From: Geminicoccaceae bacterium
GTDB taxonomy: Bacteria > Pseudomonadota > Alphaproteobacteria > Geminicoccales > Geminicoccaceae
Reading direction: 5' to 3'
DNA: 64,000 bases
NCBI GenBank assembly: GCA_020638495.1
Contig: JACKIN010000009.1
Span: 1-64,000 of the forward strand
Shown here: piece after piece, positions 52,464 to 61,853 of the stretch
How positions within the stretch are numbered: the first letter of the stretch is position 1
Layout: each line of letters begins with the position of its first letter
Position numbers and translations under genes: made by a program
Notes under the pieces: generated by a model
Databases searched by the model: none
What the model was told of the DNA's origin: nothing
Seen by the model: only the letters and a program-made list of their open reading frames with translations

Positions 52464-53753
52464 TCAGGGCATTCCCTCTGCTCGCAGCTCGCCGAGGCGG
52501 GCCGCGTCGATCTCGAAGTTCCAGACGAGGAAGATCGAGGCGAATTTCATGGCGACCGGCAGGAGCGCGTAGAGCCCGACCAGCGCCAGGAGCGCGATCG
52601 GACCGTTCGAAGTCCCCTCGGCCGCGAAGCCGGCGACGTCGAGCGTGCCGAAGGCGATGCCGACGGCGAGCGCCAGCGAGAGCTTGGTCGCCATGCTCCA
52701 GAGCGCGAAATAGAGCCCGGCGCGGCGATTGCCCGTCACCGCGCTGTCGGCATCGACCACGTCCGCCTGCATCGCCGTGGGCAAGGCGAGATCGGCACCC
52801 AGGCCGAGGCCGCTGGCGACGCAGACGGTGGCGAACCACCAGACATCGCCGGCCCCGAGCAGCGGCACGAGCGCGAAGACGCCGCAGACCCAGAGCATCG
52901 AGAGCGACCAGGCGCGATGCTTGCCGATCCGGTAGCTCAGCCAGAGCCAGGCCGGGATGGCGACGAGCCCGCTGGCGAAATAGACGAGGAGCAAGGGACC
53001 GCTCGCCCCCGGCGCCTCGATCACGTGCTGGACATAGAGGAGGAAGAGGGTCGCGGGCAGGCCGTTGGCGACACCGTTCAGAAGGTAGGCGAAGACCAGC
53101 CGGCGAAAGGGCCGGTTGGCGAATGCCACGCCTAGCCCGGCGACGAACTTCAGGGGCCGGGTCTCGGCATAGGCGCTCTCGCCGATGCGCCAGAGGAGGA
53201 CGGCGAATGCCAAGGGCAGGAGGAGCGCCATGGACCAGAAGATCGCCGCCATGGTCGTCGCGCTGCCGGGCCCTGCACCGATCAGCGTCGGCAGGGCGGC
53301 GGCCAGGATGATGCCGAGGATGACGAAGCCCTCGCGCGCGCCGAAGATGCGTGAGCGCTCGTCGTAGTCGGTCGAGAGCTCCGCCCCCCAGGCGCTGTAG
53401 GCGAGCAGCAGCATGGTCCAGGCGAGAAAGGCGACGCTCGCCCAGAGGAAGAGATAGAGCCCACCCGCACCTTCCCGCGGCAGGAACAGGAAGAAGCTCG
53501 CGACCAGCAGCAGGGGCAGCGCACCGAGCATCCAGGGCCGCCGCCGGCCGAAGCGCGAGCGCGTGCGGTCGCCGAGCGTGCCGACGAGCGGGTCGGTGAC
53601 CACGTCGAGCAGCCGGGCGGCCAGCAGCACGGCACCGACGGTGGCGAGGTCGAGGCCGAGCTCGGTGACATAGAAGGTCGGCAGGTAGACGTAGAACGGC
53701 AAGTTGAGGGCGGCGAGCGGCAGCGCCAGCCCTCCGAACGCCAGGAGATCCAT
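52464..53753 (-). CDS. MFS transporter (GPH/MFS_2-type) of the cfa operon
   Basis: A 429-aa transporter with about twelve hydrophobic segments. Its GPH-type signatures are LLDVVTDPLVGTLGDRTRSR, FGRRRPWMLGALPLLL, YSAWGAELSTDYDERSRIF and ADLALPTAMQADVVDAD. The genes around it modify membrane lipids, so a lipid or sterol-like substrate is possible, but this is inferred from position only. ATG 53753 follows the cfa stop by 31 bp. Confidence 0.83.
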   Translation of the reverse strand: MDLLAFGGLALPLAALNLPFYVYLPTFYVTELGLDLATVGAVLLAARLLDVVTDPLVGTLGDRTRSRFGRRRPWMLGALPLLLVASFFLFLPREGAGGLYLFLWASVAFLAWTMLLLAYSAWGAELSTDYDERSRIFGAREGFVILGIILAAALPTLIGAGPGSATTMAAIFWSMALLLPLAFAVLLWRIGESAYAETRPLKFVAGLGVAFANRPFRRLVFAYLLNGVANGLPATLFLLYVQHVIEAPGASGPLLLVYFASGLVAIPAWLWLSYRIGKHRAWSLSMLWVCGVFALVPLLGAGDVWWFATVCVASGLGLGADLALPTAMQADVVDADSAVTGNRRAGLYFALWSMATKLSLALAVGIAFGTLDVAGFAAEGTSNGPIALLALVGLYALLPVAMKFASIFLVWNFEIDAARLGELRAEGMP

Positions 53754-53784
53754 GAGCCCGAGCCGCCGGCCGGGCGGCGGCGTT

Positions 53785-55074
53785 TCAGCTCCGGCGCAGG
53801 GCAAGCTGCACGACGTCGGTGCTGCCGGAGCGGAAGCCGGCCTCGCAGTAGCCGAGATAGTAGCGCCAGACACGACGGAAGCGCTCGTCGAAGCCGAGCT
53901 GGCGGATGCCGTCCCAGGCCGTCTCGAAGCGCTCGCCCCAGAGGGCCAGCGTGCGGGCGTAGTCGCGGCCGAAGGCGACCTTCCGGGTGATCTCGAGGCC
54001 GACCCGCCCCGTGTGCTCGGCGAGGGCGGTGGTCGACGGCAGCATGCCACCCGGGAAGATGTATTGCTGGATGAAGTCGCTGCCCTTGCGATAGCTCTCG
54101 AAATGCTCGTCGGCGATGGTGATGATCTGCAGCCCGGCCATGCCGCCCGGCACCAGCGCCGAGCGCACCTTCTCGAAGTAGGTCGGCCAGTAGGCTTCGC
54201 CCACCGCCTCGAACATCTCGATCGAGGCGATCCGGTCGAACCTGCCCTCGACGTCGCGATAGTCCTGGAATCGGATCTCGACCTTCTCGCGGAGCCCGGC
54301 CTCGGCGACCCGGGCACTGGCCAGCTCGTGCTGCGCCTTCGAGATCGTGATGCTGGTCACCTTCGCCCCGAACTCGCCGGCGGCGGTCAGGGCGAAGCCG
54401 CCCCAGCCGCTGCCGATCTCGAGCAAATGCTGGCCCGGCCGCAGCTCGATCATCCGGCAGAGATGGCGGTACTTGGCCTTCTGTGCGGCTTCGAGATCAG
54501 CTTTTTCAGCGGTGTGCCGCTCGTCGAAGAGGGCGGCCGAGTAGGTCATGGAGGGGTCGAGCCAGGCGGCGAAGAACTCGTTGCCGAGGTCGTAGTGGGC
54601 ATGGATGTTGCGCTGGCTGCCGCGTCTCGAGTTGCGGCGGAACCAGTGCTGCAGCCGTGCGAGGAAGCGCGTCAGGACCGGCCCGAAATAGCCTTGGCCC
54701 CAGGCATCGAAATTACGGTCGAGCAGCTCGAGCAGGTCGGCCAGATGCGGCGTGTCCCACTCGCCCGCGATGTAGCCCTCGGCGAAGCCGACGCTGCCGT
54801 GGCGCAGATAGCGGTCGACCACCTTGGCGTCGCGGATGGCCAGGGCGGCGCGCGGTCCCGCCTCGGCGCCCCGGACGGTCTCGGTGCTGCCGTCCGGCAG
54901 GGTCAGGTCGAGGGTGCCCCGGCGCAGCTGGCGGACGACGCGCAGCACGGCCTCGAGCCGCACGCGGTCGACCGCCCGGCCGGTCGTCGCCCTGGTGTCG
55001 GAGGTTCCCTGGTCGGTGCCCATGGTCATGATCGCCACTGCTGCTGCCGGCGACCGATCGTTCGGGCTCGTCAT
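53785..55074 (-). CDS. cfa: Cyclopropane-fatty-acyl-phospholipid synthase family methyltransferase
   Basis: A 429-aa SAM-dependent methyltransferase. HAHYDLGNEFFAAWLDPSMT, the SAM site HLLEIGSGWGGFALTAA, KVTSITISKAQHELA and IEMFEAVGEAYWPTYF are all Cfa motifs. The family adds a methylene or methyl group across phospholipid double bonds. In Rhodobacter a homologue in a similar singlet-oxygen-responsive cluster contributes to methylated (furan) fatty acids, so the product may not be a cyclopropane. It overlaps DUF1365 by 4 bases. Confidence 0.88.
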   Translation of the reverse strand: MTSPNDRSPAAAVAIMTMGTDQGTSDTRATTGRAVDRVRLEAVLRVVRQLRRGTLDLTLPDGSTETVRGAEAGPRAALAIRDAKVVDRYLRHGSVGFAEGYIAGEWDTPHLADLLELLDRNFDAWGQGYFGPVLTRFLARLQHWFRRNSRRGSQRNIHAHYDLGNEFFAAWLDPSMTYSAALFDERHTAEKADLEAAQKAKYRHLCRMIELRPGQHLLEIGSGWGGFALTAAGEFGAKVTSITISKAQHELASARVAEAGLREKVEIRFQDYRDVEGRFDRIASIEMFEAVGEAYWPTYFEKVRSALVPGGMAGLQIITIADEHFESYRKGSDFIQQYIFPGGMLPSTTALAEHTGRVGLEITRKVAFGRDYARTLALWGERFETAWDGIRQLGFDERFRRVWRYYLGYCEAGFRSGSTDVVQLALRRS

Positions 55075-55841
55075 CCGTCGATCGGGTCGGCGGTTCGTGG
55101 GTGAAAGGGTGCGCCCTTCAGCCAGAGGCGCAGCGCCTCGACATGAATGCCACCGATCACCTTCAACGTCATGGCAAGATTGCGCAGGAGGCAGAGGGCG
55201 AGGTTCCGGTCGTCGAGCGGCAGCGCCCGGCCGGTCTGGCTCGCGGTGAAGAAGAGCCCGTCCCGGTCGGTCTCGCGGATCACCAGGTCCAGCCGCTCGC
55301 CCGGCGGCTTAAGGGTGAACTCGTAGGCTGCCGCCATGTCGATGAAGGGCGAGACGTAGAAGGTCTTCGCCGCCGCGTGGCGCAGCCAGGCGCCGGACGC
55401 GGCGAGGGCCGGGTCGGTCGGCAGGACATAGGTGTGCTGGCCGCCGAACGTGTTCTTGACCTCGTAGAGCACGGCCATGAGCCGGTCCTCGGCATCATAG
55501 CCGAAATAGACGCTGAGCGGGTTGAAGACGAAGCCCCAGAGCCGGGGGAAGCAGAGGAGCTCGATCCGGCGGACGCCGTCCAGGCCGGCGGTGGCGAAGT
55601 GCCCGAGCGCCCAGGGTTCGAGCGGCGAGCCGTCGCGGGCGCCGTGGTCGCTGGCGCGAAAGCCGAGGATGCCGGGTCGCTCGATGCCGAGCAGGCGCAA
55701 GCGCGAGCCAACCGCGTCGAGCTCGCCCAGGTCGAGCAGCAGCGAGAAGACCCTGTAGCGGAAGCGATGCTTGACGGGGCGCAGTCGCTGATGGACCACC
55801 GTTCCCTCGTAGAGCCGCGAGCGCAGCGCAGGGCCGGTCAT
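55071..55841 (-). CDS. DUF1365 family protein
   Basis: A 256-aa protein with the DUF1365 signature. It has EGTVVHQRLRPVKHRFRYRV at the start, CFPRLWGFVFNPLSVYFGYD in the middle and KTFYVSPFIDMAAAYEFTL after it. The FNPLSVYF motif is diagnostic. Function is unknown; it is almost always between an FAD oxidase and a Cfa enzyme, as here with 4-bp overlaps on both sides, implying a shared lipid pathway. Confidence 0.9.
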   Translation of the reverse strand: MTGPALRSRLYEGTVVHQRLRPVKHRFRYRVFSLLLDLGELDAVGSRLRLLGIERPGILGFRASDHGARDGSPLEPWALGHFATAGLDGVRRIELLCFPRLWGFVFNPLSVYFGYDAEDRLMAVLYEVKNTFGGQHTYVLPTDPALAASGAWLRHAAAKTFYVSPFIDMAAAYEFTLKPPGERLDLVIRETDRDGLFFTASQTGRALPLDDRNLALCLLRNLAMTLKVIGGIHVEALRLWLKGAPFHPRTADPIDG

Positions 55842-57166
55842 GCCGATTGCGCCGCCGCCAGCTCCGGCAGACCGTGGCCCGAGCCTGCCATCGGCCGGGA
55901 TTCCCGCTTCCAGGGTGCGGTGACGCCGAGCCGGGCGGCCGCCTCGAGCCCGGAGCGCAGCCCGTCCTCGTGGAAGCCGTAGCCGAGCCAGGCGCCGGCA
56001 TAGTGGATGCCGCCGCGCCCCTGGATCCGGCCGATCGCGCCCTGCGCCGCCACGGCGTCGGCATCGAAGACCGGGTGGTCGTAGGAGAACTCGCGGTGCA
56101 CCAGCGCCGGATCGGGCTCGGCGAGCGGGTTCAACGAGACGAAGAGCGGCAGGCTCTCGTCGATGTTCTGCAGTCGGTTCATCCAGTAGGTGACGGCCAC
56201 GCGACTGCCGGGCTCGGCGAGGCCGGGGGCGGTGTAGTTCCAGGCCGACCAGGCCCGGCGGCGCTTCGGCATGAGCGCCGGGTCGCTGTGCAGGACGGCG
56301 CGGTTCGGCTGATAGCGGAAGGCGCCGAGGATGCGCCGCTCCTCGTCGTCCGCGTCGAGCAGCACCGCTGCCGTCTGCGGCGCATGGGCCGCCATGACCA
56401 CGGCATCGAAGCGAAAGCTGCCGCCCTGGCCGTCGACCACCTCGACCCCGGCGTTCGTCCGGCGCACCGCCACGACCGGCGCCGCCTTGCGGACACGACC
56501 CTCGAGCCGGGCCGCGAGTGCGTCGACATAGGATTTGGAACGACCGCTCAGCGTGCGCCATTTCGGCTGGCCGGTTACCGTCAGGAGTCCGTGATTGGCG
56601 AAGAAGCGCAGGAAGCTGGTCGCCGGGAAATCGGCCATGGTCGCCGTTGGGCAGGACCAGATGGCGGCCGCCATGGGCAAGAGATAGCCGCCGGTGAAGG
56701 CTTCGCCGAAGCGGTGGGTCCGAAGGAAGTCGCCGAGGCTCCAGGCGTGCTTCGCCCGTTCCTCGAGATGCTCCCGGCCGAGCCGATTGAAGCGCAGGAT
56801 GTCGCCGAGCATGCCCCAGAAGACGGGCCGCACGAGATTGCGTTTCTGGGCGAAGAGCGCTGCCGGCGAGGCGCCGCTATATTCGAGGGTGCCGCCGGCG
56901 ATGCTCGCCGAGAACGACATCTCGCTGGCCTCGGTTGCCACGCCGAGATGGCGCAGCAGCGAGGTCAACTCGGGATAGTTGGGCTCGTTGAAGACGATGA
57001 AGCCCGTGTCCACGTCGACCGACCGCTCGCCCGCCGATACCGTCACCGTGTTGCTGTGCCCGCCGAGTCGCTGCTCCTTCTCGAAGAGGGTGACCCGATG
57101 GCGGTGTGCCAGAAGCCAGGCAGCGGAAAGCCCGGCGATGCCAGAGCCGACGACGCCGATATGCAA
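55838..57166 (-). CDS. FAD-dependent oxidoreductase (flavin amine oxidase-like)
   Basis: A 442-aa flavoprotein. The dinucleotide site is IGVVGSGIAGLSAAWLLAH (residues 3-21), followed by FEKEQRLGGHSNTV and DTGFIVFNEPNYPELT. A C-terminal GGIHYAGAWLGYGFHEDGLR completes the FAD site. The group is phytoene-desaturase-like and usually encoded with DUF1365 and Cfa. An oxidation or desaturation step on membrane acyl chains is plausible. It is the first gene of the operon, about 165 bp downstream of the ECF-type promoter element. Confidence 0.86.
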   Translation of the reverse strand: MHIGVVGSGIAGLSAAWLLAHRHRVTLFEKEQRLGGHSNTVTVSAGERSVDVDTGFIVFNEPNYPELTSLLRHLGVATEASEMSFSASIAGGTLEYSGASPAALFAQKRNLVRPVFWGMLGDILRFNRLGREHLEERAKHAWSLGDFLRTHRFGEAFTGGYLLPMAAAIWSCPTATMADFPATSFLRFFANHGLLTVTGQPKWRTLSGRSKSYVDALAARLEGRVRKAAPVVAVRRTNAGVEVVDGQGGSFRFDAVVMAAHAPQTAAVLLDADDEERRILGAFRYQPNRAVLHSDPALMPKRRRAWSAWNYTAPGLAEPGSRVAVTYWMNRLQNIDESLPLFVSLNPLAEPDPALVHREFSYDHPVFDADAVAAQGAIGRIQGRGGIHYAGAWLGYGFHEDGLRSGLEAAARLGVTAPWKRESRPMAGSGHGLPELAAAQSA

Positions 57167-57259
57167 GGAAGCTCTCCGTTGGCTGGTTGCGGCTCTGATC
57201 CCTTGTGGGCCAGTTGCACGCGATCGTGTCCCTCGCCATCGAGCGGCGGCAGCGGCGGG

Positions 57260-57294
57260 GCCCGCCGACCCCGGGGGAGGGTAGGTCGGCGGGC
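57260..57294. promoter_or_regulatory. Strong hairpin in the leader of the FAD-oxidase operon
   Basis: GCCCGCCGACC (57260-57270) and GGTCGGCGGGC (57284-57294) form a perfect 11-bp stem with a 13-nt loop. On the + strand it is followed by TTT only. On the - strand no U-tract follows, so it is a poor terminator in the direction of the operon. It lies between the ECF-type promoter and the first gene, where it could stabilise or control the mRNA. Confidence 0.5.
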
Positions 57295-57331
57295 TTTCGC
57301 CACTGGCTTCGCAGCCGTCTGGCTAGGGATG

Positions 57332-57359
57332 GATACGCAGCGCGGTCAGGACTGGATCA
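57332..57359 (-). promoter_or_regulatory. ECF-type promoter, TGATCC-N16-CGTATC
   Basis: Read on the - strand, TGATCC (57359-57354) and CGTATC (57337-57332) are 16 bp apart, identical to the element at 48433-48460. It lies in the 255-bp gap between the HhH-protein stop and the FAD-oxidase start, pointing at the latter. The predicted leader is about 160 nt. Confidence 0.68.
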
Positions 57360-57421
57360 CGGCGATGGTCGATCGTCGATCCGACCTGGAGAGCGAGCAT
57401 GCGAGATTGCCGACCCCGGGC

Positions 57422-58102
57422 TCAGCCCTGGCCGCCCAGCGCGCGCGCCTGGCCGATCCAGTCCTCGCGCTCGATGCGTCCCTTGAAGTCGAGCATCTCG
57501 TCGATCCGCTCGATGTCCGCAGGGGTCAAGGCCGCGATCTGGCTGAAGGTGGTGATGCCGAGATCGTTCAGCTTCTGCCGCAGCACCGGGCCGATCCCGC
57601 GGATCTTCTCGAGATCGTCCGGCGCATCGGCCGGCGGGGTGAAGAGCTGGACCGGGTTCGGCGCCGGCGCCGCCTTGGCCTCGCCGCCGTCGAGCGCCGC
57701 CCGCTCGGCCATCAGGCGCTTCCTGGCGGAGGAGCCGGCGGGGAGCTGCGCCAGCTTCGCATCGACCCGCCGGCGTGCCTGGGCCAGCCGCTCGACCTCG
57801 GCGGGCACGGCCGGAGCCGGGGCCGGCGCTTTCTCCGTTACCAGGGGGGCCGGTGCTGCGGCGGCCGGCGGCGTCGCTTCCAGTGCCACCTTCTCCTGTT
57901 GGCAGAGCCGCAGCCGCTCCTTGGTCTCGTCGTGCGCCGCGTCGGCCCGCCGCACCTCCTGCTCGACATGGGCGAGCTTCTTCTTCCAGCCTTCCTCGAG
58001 CGTTGCCCGGCTGGACGCGTCGCGCCGCTCGAAGAACCACCAGGCGGCGATGACGCCGACGATGATGCCGACGATGAACATCAAGAATGAGCCCATGCGC
58101 AA
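57422..58102 (-). CDS. Membrane-anchored coiled-coil protein with HhH domain
   Basis: A 226-aa protein. One N-terminal membrane segment (FLMFIVGIIVGVIAAWWFF, residues 6-24) leads into a charged coiled-coil at about 30-75. An Ala/Pro-rich linker follows. The C-terminal helix-hairpin-helix domain spans about 165-225 (DDLEKIRGIGPVLRQKLNDL, GITTFSQIAALTPADIERID). This HhH module is found fused to NuoE-like and other proteins and may bind DNA or protein. No specific role is known. A second ATG at 58096 is possible. Confidence 0.7.
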   Translation of the reverse strand: MRMGSFLMFIVGIIVGVIAAWWFFERRDASSRATLEEGWKKKLAHVEQEVRRADAAHDETKERLRLCQQEKVALEATPPAAAAPAPLVTEKAPAPAPAVPAEVERLAQARRRVDAKLAQLPAGSSARKRLMAERAALDGGEAKAAPAPNPVQLFTPPADAPDDLEKIRGIGPVLRQKLNDLGITTFSQIAALTPADIERIDEMLDFKGRIEREDWIGQARALGGQG

Positions 58103-58208
58103 TTACTCCCTGCATCCACCGGCGGCGACCGGTCGGCCGCCCATAAATCACACCCGATGACGTTTTCCCGTTGCGGCGATACTGGCCGGCAAGGCGCCGC
58201 AGCACAAG

Positions 58209-59813
58209 TCAGCCCCTGGCATCCTCGACGATCATCCGGGCGGCCTTTTCGGCGATCATCACCACCGGCGAGTTGGTGTTGCCCGAGGTTATGGTCGGCA
58301 TGATCGAGGCGTCGACCACCCTGAGCCCGCCGATTCCGTGCACCCGCAGCCGTGCATCGACCACCGCCGTGCGGTCCTCCGCCGGCCCCATCCTGCAGGT
58401 GCCGACGGGGTGGAAGATGGTGGTGCCGAGCGCGCCCGCCGCCTGCACCAGCTCCGCCTCGGTGGCCACGGCCGGACCCGGCAGGTGCTCCTCCGGCGCA
58501 TAGGGAGCGAGAGCCGGGGCCGCCATGATGGTCCGGGTCAGGCGGATCGCGTCCGCGGCGACCTTGCGGTCCTCCTCGGTCGCCAGATAGCTGGGGGCGA
58601 TCGCCGGCGGTGCTGCCGGGTCCCTGGACCGGAGCCGGACTGTGCCACGGCTGGTCGGCCGGAGGTTGCAGACCGAGGCGGTGATCGCCGGGAAGGGATG
58701 CAGGGGCTCGCCGAAGCGGCCGAGGCTCAATGGCTGGACGTGATACTCGACATTGGGCGTCGCGAAGCTCGGATCGGTCCTGGCGAAGGCGCCGAGGGTC
58801 GAGGGCGCCATGCTCAGGGGTCCCCGCCGGTGGAGCGCGTATTCCAGGGCCATCCGCGCCTTGCCGGCGAGGCTCGCCGCCTGCTCGTTCAGGGTCACCG
58901 CGTTCTCGACCTTGAAGACGGTGCGGATCTGCAGATGGTCCTGGAGATTGCCGCCAACCCCGTCGAGCGCGTGCCGGACCTCGATCTCCTGTTCCCGGAG
59001 GTGCCCGGCCGGGCCGATGCCGGCGAGCAGCATGAGCTGCGGCGAGCCGATCGAGCCGGCGGCGAGGATCACCTCCCGCCCGGCAGCCACCGATTTCTCA
59101 AGGCCGTTCTCGAAATAATCGACGCCGGTCACCCGCCGGCCGTCGAGCCTGAGGCCGGATACCCGGGCACCGGTCACCACGATCAGGTTGGGGCGACGGC
59201 GCACGGGCTTCAGGAAGGCCCTGGCGGCGGACCAGCGCACGCCCCGGCGCTGGTTGACGTGGAAATAGCCGCAGCCCTCGTTGTTGCCGCGGTTGAAGTC
59301 GTCGGTCTTCGGAATGCCGACCTCGGCTGCCGCCGCGCGGAACGCGTCGAGGATCGGCCAGGCGACCCGCGGCTCCTCGACCCGCCACTCGCCGCCGACG
59401 CCGTGCAGCTCGTCCGCCCCGCCGCAGAAATCCTCGGAGAGCTTGAACCAGGGCAGCACGTCGTCCCAGCTCCAGCCGGGATTGCCGAGCTGCCGCCAGT
59501 GGTCGTAGTCGGCCGCCTGGCCGCGCATGTAGATCATGCCGTTGATCGAGGAGCAGCCGCCCAGCACCCGGCCGCGCGGGTAGTTGAGCGCCCGCCCGCC
59601 GAGGCCAGGCTCGGCCTCGGTCTTGAAGCACCAGTCGGTGCGGGGATTGTTCTGGGTGTAGAGGTAGCCGATCGGCACGTGGATCCAGAACCAGTTGTCA
59701 CGGCCCCCGGCCTCGAGCAGCAGGACACGGGTGCCGGGGTCGGCCGAGAGGCGGTTGGCGAGCACGCAGCCGGCGGTGCCGGCGCCGATGACGACGTAGT
59801 CGAAGCCGTTCAC
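58209..59813 (-). CDS. GMC family oxidoreductase (choline/alcohol dehydrogenase-like)
   Basis: A 534-aa FAD enzyme. Motifs are [34 protein letters not shown] (GMC signature 1), [20 protein letters not shown] (signature 2) and [10 protein letters not shown] with the catalytic His. The C-terminal [18 protein letters not shown] completes the site. It resembles BetA, but no betB, betI or choline transporter is near, so an alcohol or other hydroxylated substrate is possible. It is divergent from the ABC exporter. Confidence 0.87.
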   Translation of the reverse strand: MNGFDYVVIGAGTAGCVLANRLSADPGTRVLLLEAGGRDNWFWIHVPIGYLYTQNNPRTDWCFKTEAEPGLGGRALNYPRGRVLGGCSSINGMIYMRGQAADYDHWRQLGNPGWSWDDVLPWFKLSEDFCGGADELHGVGGEWRVEEPRVAWPILDAFRAAAAEVGIPKTDDFNRGNNEGCGYFHVNQRRGVRWSAARAFLKPVRRRPNLIVVTGARVSGLRLDGRRVTGVDYFENGLEKSVAAGREVILAAGSIGSPQLMLLAGIGPAGHLREQEIEVRHALDGVGGNLQDHLQIRTVFKVENAVTLNEQAASLAGKARMALEYALHRRGPLSMAPSTLGAFARTDPSFATPNVEYHVQPLSLGRFGEPLHPFPAITASVCNLRPTSRGTVRLRSRDPAAPPAIAPSYLATEEDRKVAADAIRLTRTIMAAPALAPYAPEEHLPGPAVATEAELVQAAGALGTTIFHPVGTCRMGPAEDRTAVVDARLRVHGIGGLRVVDASIMPTITSGNTNSPVVMIAEKAARMIVEDARG

Positions 59814-59980
59814 GCAACTCCCTCCTGACGGACGCGGGGAAGGTTACCGGCCGACAGCCGACGCGGCAACCGCTTGCCCCGCCAGCGCTTCGTGGCCACC
59901 TTGGAGCTTCATTGGAATGTATCCAGAACGGAGCGCTGCTTGCGTGACATGGCGGGATCGGCCGGCGGGAAGGCCCTGAG

Positions 59981-61804
59981 TTGAGCCGCGGGCGCGGCGT
60001 GCCGCCGCCATTGTCCGCGACCCTCGGTGCTGTGGGTCGGCCGGAACGGAGCTGGGCCGATCTCGCCCGCTTCGCGCTGCCCTATGTCTGGCCGGAGGGC
60101 GAGCCCCGGCTGCGCCTGCGCATCGTCCTCGCCTTCGCCTGCCTCGTTGCCGCCAAGATCCTCACGGTCTACGTCCCCTTCTTCCTCAAATGGAGCGTCG
60201 ACGCGCTGAGCGTCGCCAATCTCACCGCCGTGCCGCTGGCATTGCTGATCGGCTATGGCGCCGCTCGCCTCCTCGCCTCGGCCTTCCAGCAGCTCCGTGA
60301 CGCGCTCTTCGCCCGGGTGGGGGCCCGGGCCGGACGGCGCCTGGCCCTTCAGGTCTACACCCGCCTCTTCGACCTCTCGCTCCGCTATCACCTCGAGCGG
60401 CGGACCGGCGAGCTCGCCCGGGCCATCGACCGCGGCGTCAAGGCGCTCTCGTTCCTGCTGCGCACCGGCCTCTTCAGCCTCGGGCCGACGCTGCTCGAGT
60501 TCGTCATGGTCATCGGCGTGCTGCTCTGGAACTACCCGCCGAGCTTCGCCCTCGTCACCTTCGTCACCATCGTCGGCTATGCCGCCTTCACCATCCTCAC
60601 CACCAACTGGCGGACGATGATCCGCCGCGAGCTCAACCGCGCCGACAACGAGTTCAACGCCTCGGCGGTCGACGGGCTGATCAATTACGAGGTGGTCAAG
60701 GCGTTCGGCAACGAGGGCTTCGAGCGGCGGCGGCTCGACGGCCAGCTCGCCGCCTACGAGACCGCGGCGGTGCGCTCCGAGGTCTCGCTCGCCTGGCTGA
60801 ACGGCGGCCAGGCCGCGATCCTCGCCGTCGGCGTCACCATCCTCATGGTGATGGCCGGCCGGGGCGTGGTCGGGGGCTCCTTGACCATCGGTGACGTGGT
60901 GCTGCTCAACACCTTCATCTGGCAGCTCTACCAGCCGCTCAACTTCCTCGGCGTGATTTATCGCGAGATCCGCCAGTCGGTGACCGACCTCGAGCAGATC
61001 GAGGCCCTGCTCGAGCTGGAGCCGGAGGTGGCCGACGCAGCCGACGCCGTGCCGCTCATCGTCACCGACGGCACCGTCCGCTTCGCAGAGGTGCGCTTCG
61101 CCTACGACCCGAGGCGGCCGTTGGTCGACGGCCTCGACTTCACCCTCGAGGGCGGCCGCAAGCTCGGCATCGTCGGGCCGACGGGGGCCGGCAAGTCGAC
61201 CATCGTGCGGCTCCTCTTTCGCTTCTACGACCCCGACGGCGGCCGGGTGACCATCGACGGCCAGGACGTCAGCCAGGTGACCCAGGCGTCGCTGCGCGGC
61301 CAAATCGGCCTCGTGCCGCAGGACACCGTCCTCTTCAACGACACCATCGCCGCCAATATCGGCTATGGCCGCCCCGGTGCGTCCATGGAAGCCATCGAGG
61401 ACGCCGCCCGCCTCGCCCAGATCCACGACTTCATCGAGAGCCTGCCGGACGGCTACCGGACGACGGTCGGCGAGCGCGGCCTGAAGCTCTCGGGCGGCGA
61501 GAAGCAGCGCGTCGCCATTGCCCGCGTGATGCTGAAGAACCCGCCGATCCTGATCCTCGACGAGGCGACCTCGGCCCTCGACAGCACCACCGAGCGCGCC
61601 CTGCAGGAGGCCCTCGCCCGCGCCGCCAAGGGCCGCACCACGCTGGTCATCGCGCATCGCCTCTCCACCATCACCGACGCCGACCAGATCATCGTCATGG
61701 ACGAGGGCCGCGTCGTCGAGCGCGGCACCCACGCCGAGCTGGTGGCCAAGGACGGGCTCTACGCCACGCTCTGGCAGCGCCAGCAGGCGGAGGAAGAAGT
61801 ATAG
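59981..61804 (+). CDS. Atm1/HMT1-type ABC transporter (fused permease-ATPase)
   Basis: A 607-aa half-transporter. A six-helix exporter domain spans about residues 45-330 (LTVYVPFFLKWSVDAL, YHLERRTGELARAIDRGVKA, NYEVVKAFGNEGFE). The ATPase has Walker A GPTGAGKST at 399-407, the LSGGEKQRVAIARVML signature and Walker B ILILDEATSALDS. The NYEVVK motif is typical of the Atm1 group, which exports glutathione-linked metal or sulphur species. The starts are non-ATG (TTG 59981 or GTG 59999), and no good RBS was seen. Confidence 0.87.
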   Translation: MSRGRGVPPPLSATLGAVGRPERSWADLARFALPYVWPEGEPRLRLRIVLAFACLVAAKILTVYVPFFLKWSVDALSVANLTAVPLALLIGYGAARLLASAFQQLRDALFARVGARAGRRLALQVYTRLFDLSLRYHLERRTGELARAIDRGVKALSFLLRTGLFSLGPTLLEFVMVIGVLLWNYPPSFALVTFVTIVGYAAFTILTTNWRTMIRRELNRADNEFNASAVDGLINYEVVKAFGNEGFERRRLDGQLAAYETAAVRSEVSLAWLNGGQAAILAVGVTILMVMAGRGVVGGSLTIGDVVLLNTFIWQLYQPLNFLGVIYREIRQSVTDLEQIEALLELEPEVADAADAVPLIVTDGTVRFAEVRFAYDPRRPLVDGLDFTLEGGRKLGIVGPTGAGKSTIVRLLFRFYDPDGGRVTIDGQDVSQVTQASLRGQIGLVPQDTVLFNDTIAANIGYGRPGASMEAIEDAARLAQIHDFIESLPDGYRTTVGERGLKLSGGEKQRVAIARVMLKNPPILILDEATSALDSTTERALQEALARAAKGRTTLVIAHRLSTITDADQIIVMDEGRVVERGTHAELVAKDGLYATLWQRQQAEEEV

Positions 61805-61853
61805 GTGAGAGTTTCGTGGAATTGTCCGAGCCGCTGATGGGGGAAGCCAAGGC

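Noticed and set aside
57260..57294. Intrinsic terminator
   Set aside because: On the - strand, the only transcribed direction here, no U-tract follows; on the + strand there are only three T residues and no upstream + gene to end.
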